Assembly (NCBI GenBank): GCA_016218825.1
Contig: JACRCV010000086.1
Span: forward strand, 1 to 64,000
Direction of reading: 5' to 3'
Source of the DNA: Deltaproteobacteria bacterium
GTDB taxonomy: Bacteria > Myxococcota > XYA12-FULL-58-9
DNA: 64,000 bases
The notes under the pieces are model-generated. The model did not search any database. It worked only from the letters and a program-made list of their open reading frames with translations, and was not told where the DNA came from. Positions 8,332-16,812 of the stretch are shown here, in pieces (the stretch's first letter is position 1; each line of letters begins with the position of its first letter). The translations under genes and the position numbers were made by a program.

Positions 8332-9507
8332 CTACCGTTCCGGCCGCTCGAGCTTGAAGGTCGTGCGGTTGAAGTACGGGTTGTTCCACTCGTGCGGATC
8401 GACCGAGCGCCTCGCGTCGTCGTAGAGCTGGTCACCCAGGGCCTTGACCTTCGGGTCAGCGTGCTCGCGCAACGCGTTCATCACCTTGATTGTCCGATCC
8501 CAACCAAGGGTTTCGAACAACGTGTCCCGGAACGCCTTGGTGTCTAGGTTCTGCCCGTCACGGATGGCTGCCGCCACGTTGTCGACGATTTGTTTTTGGG
8601 TGCCCTTGAGCACCGGCCCGTTGGCGCCTTCTGCGTTGCCGCTCGTGACCGGGACCACTGCCGGCGTCGCCTCCTTCGCGCGCTCACCTATCGGTCGCAC
8701 CGCCGCTTGCATCCTCGGGAAGTCGAGGAGGCCCTGGGCGAGCCGCGCCTGATCGCCAGAGACGGTCCCTCTCCATTCCTCGACGGCCCGTCGGATCTTC
8801 GCCTCCGACATCAGCAAGGTCAGCACCGCCGGGCCGACCGGATCGAGCCCGGGGCCCTTGTTGCCGGGGTCGGCGAGCTTGAGGATCGTTTGGACCACGA
8901 CGCCGTTGTCGTAGGCCTTGCCGGTCGGCAGCACGCCGCCGAGCTTGGCGTCGTAGATCGTCATGTGGACCATGCCGATGAGCTTCTCAGCAGCGTTCGT
9001 TGCCCCGTACTCGTCCGCGGCGCGGCCGCCGAAGATCGGGCTCGAGAACTCCGGATGGCGGTTGATCTCCTCGATGATCGTCCGCGGCAGGTCGTAGACC
9101 AGCCGCAGCTCGCCGTGCGCCAGCTTGAGCTCGATTGGTAGGTCGGCCGGGGCCTTGTCGATCTTCCCACCGCTTGCCGCCGGCGCCTCGGCACGCTCCC
9201 GCTCCCGCTCTCGCATCTTCTTGTAGGCGTTCTGGATCGTGGACTTCTCTTGGCCTTCCGGCGCGATCGCCAGCTTGAAGAGCTTGTTGTCGGCCGGCAT
9301 CTCCTGGACCAACTTCTTTGTGAGCTCCCGTATCTTGACCGCGCCCGACGCCGCCTTCAGGAATTGGTCGCTGTAGCGGTCCGGGACCCCGAGCTCCTTG
9401 CGCAGGCTCTCGACAGCCGCGCCACGACGCTCTTCGGGCAAGGCGCGCACTTCTTGGAAGCGGCGCTCCAGGTAGGTGTTGACGGGACCAAACTTGGCGG
9501 GGGCCAT
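8332..9507 (-). CDS. Shared N-terminal module plus unknown C-terminal domain
   Basis: The 391-residue product has the shared module at residues 1-105, including LERRF, LPEERR, LGVPDRYSDQFLKAA, LVQEMPAD and KMRERE. The remaining roughly 280 residues match no family I know. They are mostly helical with one charged Arg/Glu run just after the module, and end WNNPYFNRTTFKLERPER. No signal peptide or membrane segment is visible. It starts at ATG 9507, preceded by GGAGAG, only 15 nt after the end of the giant gene, so it is almost certainly in the same operon. Because its neighbours carry nucleotide-related domains on the same module, a role in the same complex is likely. Confidence 0.75.
   Translation of the reverse strand: MAPAKFGPVNTYLERRFQEVRALPEERRGAAVESLRKELGVPDRYSDQFLKAASGAVKIRELTKKLVQEMPADNKLFKLAIAPEGQEKSTIQNAYKKMRERERERAEAPAASGGKIDKAPADLPIELKLAHGELRLVYDLPRTIIEEINRHPEFSSPIFGGRAADEYGATNAAEKLIGMVHMTIYDAKLGGVLPTGKAYDNGVVVQTILKLADPGNKGPGLDPVGPAVLTLLMSEAKIRRAVEEWRGTVSGDQARLAQGLLDFPRMQAAVRPIGERAKEATPAVVPVTSGNAEGANGPVLKGTQKQIVDNVAAAIRDGQNLDTKAFRDTLFETLGWDRTIKVMNALREHADPKVKALGDQLYDDARRSVDPHEWNNPYFNRTTFKLERPER
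9342..9411 (-). repeat. 70-nt block identical to 8082-8151 (N-terminal module copy)
   Basis: This is the second copy of the identical 70-base block in the shared N-terminal module, here within the 391-residue paralogue. The third copy, in the phosphoesterase fusion, is clearly more diverged at DNA level. Confidence 0.88.
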
Positions 9508-9522
9508 CTACGTCTCTCCTCT

Positions 9523-12500
9523 TCACCGAATCCCATCGGCGACGGTGTAGTAGTCGTCCGCGGCGGCTTTGCCCTTCGGGGCGTCGATCTGGCTGTAGAG
9601 CATGATGCGGCCGCCGCGCATCTCATTGTTCTTCTGGGGCACGTAAGCGAACAAGATGCTGTTGGTCAGGTGATTGGCGGCCATGTTCTCGATGAGCTGC
9701 AGCAGTGCCGCTTGCTTCGCTTCGGCGGAGATCGCCATGGCGTTGAGTAGCGCGGTCCATCGCGTCACCTGCGCGACGTCGATCGCGAGCCGCCGGTCGA
9801 TCGCCTGGCGTTCCTCCGCATCCAGCGGCGCGTAGCTGTCATTCTTCGCCAACAGCGCGCGCAGCGCCTCGGCGTCGATCAGGAACGCAGGCTTGCCGGG
9901 TTCGGGCTCGAGCTTGTGGATCACCTGCATCCCGGCGTCCCGTACGTCGCCACGCCAGCCCGCGAGGTCGAAGTCCCGAGCGAGGGCGACCTTCTTCAGC
10001 GACCCGTGCTCCTTGCCGTCGCGCAGGCTCTTCAAGCGCTCGAGGAAGTGAACGCTCGGAAAGATCGGCTCGCGGTAGCTCTTCACCTTCGCGACGTCGA
10101 TGTCCTGTGGCTGCCGCACCGGCGACGGGTCGGTGGGAGCGCGATTCGCGAGCTGCCGCAACCGGTCGTGCAGCGGCGACTGCTCGTTGAAGTACCACAG
10201 CGCCGTGCGGGTGGTGTGGAGGTTGGCGGCGTTCTTCTCGAGAGTTTCGACGTCGTTCTCGGCGGTGTAGCCGAGCGCGGCCGCCTTGTGGAGCTTCTCA
10301 TCGATCTTGAAGAACCCGGCCTCCGGAATACCGATCGCCTGATAATGGCGCATCGCCACGAGCGAGCTCTTGTAGCCCGCCATCGCGTCCACCACGTCCG
10401 ACACCATCCGCTCGGCAGAGAGCGCGGTGTAGGCGATCAAGGCCGGATTGGCAGCCCGCATCACGCGCGGCGCGAGCCTGCCGGCGGCACTGAACAACAC
10501 CAACCCGACCGCAAACTGACCCCCGGCGACGGCCGCCGAGACCGCGTACTGCCCGAGCTTCTCCAGCTCGGAGAGCGAATCGTCATTGCGGATGTGGCCG
10601 ACGTCCACCAGGAACTGCTGCGAGCCGAGGGATATCATGAGGTAGAACGACGGTGACTTCAGCTGACCCTTCAGGCTGGTCACTGTGCCTTGCACGACCC
10701 GCGCCGTTGCCCCTTTGACGCCGGCGGCTTTCAGCTCGCGCACCAGCGTCGCAGCCCTGAACTCGAGTTGGGTGAGCTGCAGGCGCGCGCCGAGCATCGC
10801 GGCCTTGGTGCGGATGCCCACGTCGTTCGCGGCCTTCGTGGCCCGTTGGAGCTTGTCCTGGATGGTCGCGCTCTCTGCCTTGAGCGCCTCGGGCGAGGTG
10901 CTTCCTGCAGCGACGCGGGCTTGCAGCTGGGCCAGCCGCGCCTCGATCGCCTTCAGCCCTGCTGCCGGGTTCTGTTCCGGGTTCGTAAAGTGGCGCAGCT
11001 CCTCCAGCTGCTGCGGCGACAGACGATCTAGGGCATCAGCGATGAAGCGAGCGTTGTGCTCATTGTAGCGACCAGGCTCAATGTAGTCGGCGATATGAGC
11101 CTCGGCAAACCCCTGGTGTCCGCCGCGCGGATTCCGGCGGATGTCGTCCGGATACAACCGCCCCGGTACCTTCACCGACTGCGACACCGCGATCCCCGCG
11201 GCCATCAGGTCGTTCGTCGGATCCATCCGTCGCTCGGCCGCCGACGAGCCCGCCGCGACGCGGCGCTCGCGGGTATTGAGCGCCCAGGCCGCGCGATCGG
11301 CCGCTTTGATCTCCGACAGCGAGCACGAGCTGTAGTTGCCGAGCACCGCGCGCACCCCGAGCTCTTGCTCGGCCAGCCCTTCGGCCGACAGTGCCCGCAG
11401 ATAGCCCTTGCCGTCGCCGCTGTAGTACTTCCGCATCAGGTCGACGAGGGTCGAGTTCTTGAGCGTCAGCTCTTGCACCTGACCGCCCAAGTTGACCTTC
11501 CAGGTCGTGCTGCCCCGCGCGTGCGTCTTGCTGCTGAGCTCCTTCAAGCTCGGAAACTCCGCCGCCGGCTCGGCGCTCACGCTCGGCAGATTCTCGGCGA
11601 GCGGCGCCACGGCCCGCGCCAATTGCGCGGCGTCGCCCGACGTGATGCCCATTCGTTCCGCCAACGCCCGTGGGATCGCGCCGTCACCGTGTTTCGACAT
11701 CTCCACCAGATCGCGGTTCAACAAGCTCAGCTGCACCTCCTGGCTACCGCGCTTCAGCGTCAAGAGCAGCCGACCGTTCGGGTGCTCGGCGATCCACTGC
11801 CGGTCCTCCACCGCCAATACCACCGCCGACTCGGCCGGCCCAAACTTCACGTAGCGGCTCGGGCCCACTTTGTCGCGCAGCCAACCCAGACCCTTCTTCA
11901 TCGGCTCGATCGTCACCTGCTTCGGATCCCGCAGCACGTCGGTCACCGCGCCTACGCCTTGCGCCACCTTCGCCGCACCGGCGCGCGCCGTCGACACCGG
12001 AGCGCCGGGACTCTGCGCCACCGCAACCGCTTCGCTGTTCGCGAGCCCCACCACCTCGAATGGCTTGCCGCGATACACCAGGCGCTGGCGCAGGCCCTTG
12101 ACTCCCCCGATCATCGCCTTGGTGGTCAGAGCCATCATCGGCGCGAACACCGTCGCTTTGCCGAGCGCCACGTCCAACCGGCCGTGGTCGACCTCGTTCA
12201 AGATGTCCTGGCTGAACCCGACCGGGGTGTGAAACGCGGTGAACATCGCCTGCATGTCCAGCCACCGCGACCAGGTTTGCGTGAGCTCCAAGGTGGCCTC
12301 GTCGCGCTCCTTGTCGATCGTCGCGTGCACCCAGCCATTCACCGCCGCGCCCGACTTGACGAACGGCGCCACCCACAGGTCGTAGCTGATCATCGTGTGC
12401 ATCATGTGCTTGAACAGCACGAAGCTCGCCGCCGCCGTCTCGACCGCCCGCTGTGGATCGAACTCGACTCGGTCTTTCCACTGCTCCTGCCACCGCGCCG

Positions 12501-15500
12501 CCTCGACGTCCCACGCCGCTCGCTCCCCGACCCGCGCGCTCGCGTCGCTCACGCTCTTCGGGTCGGCCTCGCTGCCGACCACGGTGGCTACCGGGCTGCG
12601 CACTCTGACGTCTCCGGGCACGTGCGCGAGCATCGCGTGGAAGTCGAAGCTGCCCATCTCGCCCGCCGACCCCAGCGACATCACCACAGCTCGAACGACG
12701 CTTCCCAGGGCCTTGCTCTCGCGTGTGTGACCGGTCAGGCCGCCAGCGCCGAGCTGCACGCTCTGGCCCTTGTCGGCGGCTGCCCGCAGTACCTTTTCGG
12801 CCGCCTTGAGCTCGGCCGCGGTTTCGGGCGAAGCCTTGGCGTAGGAGCGCACGCCCATCTCTGCGGCCCGGATCGCGGCCTGCAGCGCTTTGCCGGCAAA
12901 CGTCGGGTCGCGCAGCGCGCCGACCTCCGCCACGCCAACGAGACCCTCCTGTATCAGAAAGCCCTTTAGGAATGGCGCCAGCTCCACGCCTTCGAGGCCG
13001 ACCAGGCGATTGGCGAGCTCCCGTATCGCGCCCACGTCGCGGCCGGGCACGAGCCCGCCCCAGAGCTTCTTGCCGCCGTGGATGTGTCGCAGCGCCGCCT
13101 GGATCAGGGCCTTCGCCGTTCGCACCTCGGGATCGGTGTCGCTGACCGTCACGTTCAGGCTCGGCCACGACGCGAGCCCGCCTTTCTCCATGCGCTCGGC
13201 AAGCCGGCCGAGCAGCGCGTGTGCCTCCGCGGCGCTCGGCAGCGGACCGGGGATCCCTGAGATCACGGTCTCCGCGACGCTCCGACCGAGCGCGTCGCCG
13301 TGCTTCTCCACGAGGTAGCGCAACACCGCGGCGTCGACGTGCGTCAGCGCGGCGCGAGCGGCGGCGTCCGCCGCAACCTTCGTGCCCTTGCCGGCACTCG
13401 CCATCTCAATCTTCAGCGCGACCAACGTCCAGTCTTGCACCGCGTTGAACGGCACCGCGTCGGCGAAGCCCGGCAGCCGGAACAGGTTGTTCATCGCCGA
13501 CAGGCCGGCCCGCACCGCTTGACCCCCGAGCCCTTCGTTGTTGCGCCGAGCCTCACTTTGCAGGAGCTCACCGCCTTGCAGCACCAGCGCCACGACTCTT
13601 TCGGCGTCGGCCTCGAGCGTTGGGTCGCGCGGCGTCGACGCGATTTGACCTTCGGTTATCACGAGCCGTCGCTCGGCGAGCGCGCGCCGGACGCGCTCGA
13701 TGTCGGCCGTCGCCTTCTGAGACGCGTCGGCGAAGGTGCGCGCCTCCTGGGCCGCGTCGTCGGTGCCTTGTCGCTTGGCAGCCTCGGTGGCGAGCGCTGT
13801 CAACCTCGCCAGATCTCCGCCGCCGAGCGTCACGAGCCGGCGCGCGTCTGGGGGCGCCGTCCCAGCGTCTTTGGCGAGGAGCCGCGTGGCTTCGAGCAAC
13901 GGCCGGGGCAGCCTCGCGATCGGATCGAACTGGCTCTTCTGCAGCGCCACCGCGCTCTGGGCCCGGTCCGTGGGCACGGTGCTCATCCGGACCGCCTGCA
14001 CCATCTGCCGGAGTTGCCCGACGACCAGGTTCACGTCGCGCGCCATCTGTGTCTCGCCCGGGATTGTGCGCGTCAGGTCAGCGAGCGTCAGCGAGCCGTT
14101 GTGCACGTAGCCGGCGACCCGCGTAAAGGCCGCGAAGCTCGGCGGAAGTGCCTTGCGATCGGCATTGGCGTGCGCCATGTCTCGCAACACCAGCAATTCG
14201 TCGGCGGTCAGCGTCCCTTCGATGACGCCGTCCGTGCCCACCGGCAGGGGCTTGCCGGCCAACTTGCTCACCACCAGCTTCAAGGCGACGATTGGCTCCT
14301 TGAGCGGCAGCATTCCGAGATCGCTCCTCGCGACGTCACGCTCCGCCTGCGGCTGCGACAGCATGTCGATGCGCCGCAGCATCGCGACCCTCTCGGGCTC
14401 GCTCGCGACACCGGCGGCGACGTACGTCTTGGTGCGACCCGTCGACACCCCGACCTTGGTCGCCAACGCCCCCAGCGTCTCGGCCTCCGGCATCGCCCGC
14501 AGTCGTCCGGCCTCGACCTCTGCGGTCTTCAGCGCCGCAGGATCGAGGGGCAGCCTGCAGCTCTCGTCCAGCGCACGAAACAGCGCGGCGTCGATCCGCA
14601 CCGGCTCGACGCTGACGGCGAAGCCTTGTGCCTTCAGGTAGGCGAGAACCAGGCGGAGCGGCTCGGCCGTGCCCCGATGGGCGCGGTGCTCCCAGAGCGC
14701 TGGATGGCGTAACACCACGTCTCCAAGCAGCCGCTCCTCGATCGGCAGGATGCTGGCCACCGACGCGAACAACTCTCGGGCGCTGCTGTGGTTCAGCACA
14801 TACGTGTGACCGCCGCGGGGGTTCAACCCGCGCAGCTGTTTCAACGTCTTCTGGTCGAGGACGCCGAGCTTGAGCTCTCCCGGCGCGAACACCCCGAGCG
14901 CGGTGAGCATCTGCTGCACCGCCGCCAGCGCTTGCTGCGCGGTTTGGTCGAGCTTGGCGTTCGCCGCCAACGGGATCTGCGCCTCCACTTTCCCCGCGAT
15001 GATGTCGCGCATCGTGTTCGGGATGGGCTGGGCCTCGAACAGGACTCGTGCTCTCAGCCAGAACCCCGACAGCTCCCGGATCGTCGCGTTCGGCAACTCC
15101 CAGCTCGCGAGCTTCCGCTCGACCGCGGTCCAGTCGTCGCCGTCCATTGCCCGCTCTAGGACCTCGGCGTGCAGCTCTCGCGCGAGGCAGGGGCTCATCG
15201 CGACGAGCTCGATCGCGTCGGCGCCGAGCACCGCATGAAGCGGTGACGCCCCGACGAGCTCCTTGAGCGGTTTGTTCGACTGCCGCAAGCGGTGTGCGAC
15301 CTCGGCCAGCTGCCCCGAGATCTGCCGCGCCGTCGCCGACGCCTGCTGCTCGTCCATGGCGACGCCGGGCGTGCTGCTGCCAACTGCGAGCGATATCCCC
15401 GTCGGGGTCGGCACCCACGCGACCGACAACGCGCCGCTCTTGAGCTCGGCCAGGATCGGATTGGCGCTCGCTTGCTCGATCACCGCGGTGAGGCCGCTCG

Positions 15501-16545
15501 CGCCTACCTTCAGGTCGACCCGCGCGTTGCCGAAGGCCAGCCGATCGGCAACACCCCCGAGCAGCTTGTTGACGAGCGGCGCGAGGCCTTGGTCGGTGCG
15601 GCTCGCGGCGTCGAGGTCAGCGACGGTCCACTGCAGTCGGCCGGTGGCGCGGATCAGCCGGATGAGCTCAGCGGCCAGCCCGTTGGCGCGCAGCTCTTCG
15701 CCCGCCTGGGCGATGCCGTAGACCCCGTAGACGGGAAAATACTGCTGACTCAGAAACCCAAGGACGTGGGACCGGTCTCGGTCGCCGAGCTCGGGCAACG
15801 CGGTCTGGACCAGACGTTGGTACGGCGCCCAGAGCGCGGCCTCGAAGCCGGTCGCCAACATCTGCTCGATCTGGTCGGCGATCTTCTCGTCCGGCCGCGA
15901 CAGACCATGGTCGCGGGCCAAGAGTGCGGCGTACGCGGCGAAAAGCGTCTTTTCTTGCAGCGCCGGCGGCGTCGAGTCCGAGCTCGCGGTGGTCACGCCT
16001 GCGTCGGCGAGCGCGGTTCTCAGGGTGGCGATGTTGACCAATGTCATCAGGGCCCGCATCCGCGCCCGCTCGCGCTCCGCTTCGAGCCGGTCTTCGAGCT
16101 GTGCCGACTGGCCGCGTTTTTCGGCGACAACGGCGACGCGCGCCAGAAGCTGCGGTGCGCTCTCGCTCTCGTTCCTGATGATCCCGAGCGGTAGGGCGAA
16201 AGCCTCCAACACCGACAAGAGCGATCGCTGCAGCTCCGGGGTGTCGGCCAAGCGGATGACATCGGCCTCGGTGATCGCGGTGCCGCCGACCCGCGCCAGC
16301 ACGACCGCGGCTGCGCTTTGCTGTTTCTTCAGCGACAAGATCGCCGGGCGTTGGAGCTGCAGCGGCTCCGACAAGCTCGGTGTCACGGTGGGTGTGCCCT
16401 CGCCGTGGACGATCTGATCGACGACCTTGGGTTGAGAGGCGGACTGACTGGTGGGCACCGGCTCTGCGTCGGGAACTAGGACTGACGCCGGCTGCCGAAC
16501 TGCTGCCGGGCCAGACCGCGTCCCGTCTACCAGCTTGTCGCCCAT
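9523..16545 (-). CDS. Giant orphan protein (about 2340 residues), first gene of the module operon
   Basis: This is one of the longest proteins in the window and I cannot assign a family. It is mainly alpha-helical, rich in Ala, Leu and Arg, and has no signal peptide. The first 80 residues are a Pro/Ser/Gln-rich linker. Helical repeats follow to about residue 1340. A Trp/Met-rich part (WVAPFVKSGAAVNGWVHATI) is near 1410. A late stretch at about 1960-2060 is hydrophobic and Gly/Ala rich (AAVAGGQFAVGLVLFSAAG) and could insert in a membrane. I chose the ATG at 16545; a TTG at 16566 would add seven residues. It heads a four-gene operon with a 15-nt gap to the next gene, and diverges from the dehydrogenase gene. 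A toxin or scaffold role is possible but unproven. Confidence 0.72.
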   Translation of the reverse strand: MGDKLVDGTRSGPAAVRQPASVLVPDAEPVPTSQSASQPKVVDQIVHGEGTPTVTPSLSEPLQLQRPAILSLKKQQSAAAVVLARVGGTAITEADVIRLADTPELQRSLLSVLEAFALPLGIIRNESESAPQLLARVAVVAEKRGQSAQLEDRLEAERERARMRALMTLVNIATLRTALADAGVTTASSDSTPPALQEKTLFAAYAALLARDHGLSRPDEKIADQIEQMLATGFEAALWAPYQRLVQTALPELGDRDRSHVLGFLSQQYFPVYGVYGIAQAGEELRANGLAAELIRLIRATGRLQWTVADLDAASRTDQGLAPLVNKLLGGVADRLAFGNARVDLKVGASGLTAVIEQASANPILAELKSGALSVAWVPTPTGISLAVGSSTPGVAMDEQQASATARQISGQLAEVAHRLRQSNKPLKELVGASPLHAVLGADAIELVAMSPCLARELHAEVLERAMDGDDWTAVERKLASWELPNATIRELSGFWLRARVLFEAQPIPNTMRDIIAGKVEAQIPLAANAKLDQTAQQALAAVQQMLTALGVFAPGELKLGVLDQKTLKQLRGLNPRGGHTYVLNHSSARELFASVASILPIEERLLGDVVLRHPALWEHRAHRGTAEPLRLVLAYLKAQGFAVSVEPVRIDAALFRALDESCRLPLDPAALKTAEVEAGRLRAMPEAETLGALATKVGVSTGRTKTYVAAGVASEPERVAMLRRIDMLSQPQAERDVARSDLGMLPLKEPIVALKLVVSKLAGKPLPVGTDGVIEGTLTADELLVLRDMAHANADRKALPPSFAAFTRVAGYVHNGSLTLADLTRTIPGETQMARDVNLVVGQLRQMVQAVRMSTVPTDRAQSAVALQKSQFDPIARLPRPLLEATRLLAKDAGTAPPDARRLVTLGGGDLARLTALATEAAKRQGTDDAAQEARTFADASQKATADIERVRRALAERRLVITEGQIASTPRDPTLEADAERVVALVLQGGELLQSEARRNNEGLGGQAVRAGLSAMNNLFRLPGFADAVPFNAVQDWTLVALKIEMASAGKGTKVAADAAARAALTHVDAAVLRYLVEKHGDALGRSVAETVISGIPGPLPSAAEAHALLGRLAERMEKGGLASWPSLNVTVSDTDPEVRTAKALIQAALRHIHGGKKLWGGLVPGRDVGAIRELANRLVGLEGVELAPFLKGFLIQEGLVGVAEVGALRDPTFAGKALQAAIRAAEMGVRSYAKASPETAAELKAAEKVLRAAADKGQSVQLGAGGLTGHTRESKALGSVVRAVVMSLGSAGEMGSFDFHAMLAHVPGDVRVRSPVATVVGSEADPKSVSDASARVGERAAWDVEAARWQEQWKDRVEFDPQRAVETAAASFVLFKHMMHTMISYDLWVAPFVKSGAAVNGWVHATIDKERDEATLELTQTWSRWLDMQAMFTAFHTPVGFSQDILNEVDHGRLDVALGKATVFAPMMALTTKAMIGGVKGLRQRLVYRGKPFEVVGLANSEAVAVAQSPGAPVSTARAGAAKVAQGVGAVTDVLRDPKQVTIEPMKKGLGWLRDKVGPSRYVKFGPAESAVVLAVEDRQWIAEHPNGRLLLTLKRGSQEVQLSLLNRDLVEMSKHGDGAIPRALAERMGITSGDAAQLARAVAPLAENLPSVSAEPAAEFPSLKELSSKTHARGSTTWKVNLGGQVQELTLKNSTLVDLMRKYYSGDGKGYLRALSAEGLAEQELGVRAVLGNYSSCSLSEIKAADRAAWALNTRERRVAAGSSAAERRMDPTNDLMAAGIAVSQSVKVPGRLYPDDIRRNPRGGHQGFAEAHIADYIEPGRYNEHNARFIADALDRLSPQQLEELRHFTNPEQNPAAGLKAIEARLAQLQARVAAGSTSPEALKAESATIQDKLQRATKAANDVGIRTKAAMLGARLQLTQLEFRAATLVRELKAAGVKGATARVVQGTVTSLKGQLKSPSFYLMISLGSQQFLVDVGHIRNDDSLSELEKLGQYAVSAAVAGGQFAVGLVLFSAAGRLAPRVMRAANPALIAYTALSAERMVSDVVDAMAGYKSSLVAMRHYQAIGIPEAGFFKIDEKLHKAAALGYTAENDVETLEKNAANLHTTRTALWYFNEQSPLHDRLRQLANRAPTDPSPVRQPQDIDVAKVKSYREPIFPSVHFLERLKSLRDGKEHGSLKKVALARDFDLAGWRGDVRDAGMQVIHKLEPEPGKPAFLIDAEALRALLAKNDSYAPLDAEERQAIDRRLAIDVAQVTRWTALLNAMAISAEAKQAALLQLIENMAANHLTNSILFAYVPQKNNEMRGGRIMLYSQIDAPKGKAAADDYYTVADGIR

Positions 16546-16566
16546 CAACACACATTTCGCCGCCAA

Positions 16567-16812
16567 GACGGCGAGTTAGCCTATGTGCCAACGTGTACGT
16601 CGCGCGTGGGTTGGCGCGTCGAATCCTAACACGCGGCCTTCAACCCCACTAGGCCGAGATCGCCCTCGAATCGACGCACCGTCGGCGTCGCGGTTGTCGC
16701 CGCCCTGCGGTCCGGAGCCCGACATTCGCGGTTGACATTCGTGCGCCCGCGAGGCCAACTTCCGCTGTCGTCGCGATAATGGCGATACGCACTCGCGCTG
16801 GGGAGATCTCCA
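16567..16812. promoter_or_regulatory. Divergent intergenic region between the module operon and the GapN-like gene
   Basis: This 246-base region separates two divergent transcription units and must hold both promoters. On the plus strand a GATAAT (16775-16780) could be a -10 box about 33 nt before the ATG, but no good -35 sits 17 nt upstream of it. A TTGACA (16732-16737) is too far from it. No clear inverted repeat or operator is seen. The shared region suggests joint regulation of both arms of the cluster. Confidence 0.4.

Noticed and set aside
16732-16780. TTGACA plus GATAAT as a promoter of the GapN-like gene
   Set aside because: The spacing is 37 nt, far above the 16-18 needed; at best GATAAT alone is a -10 box.
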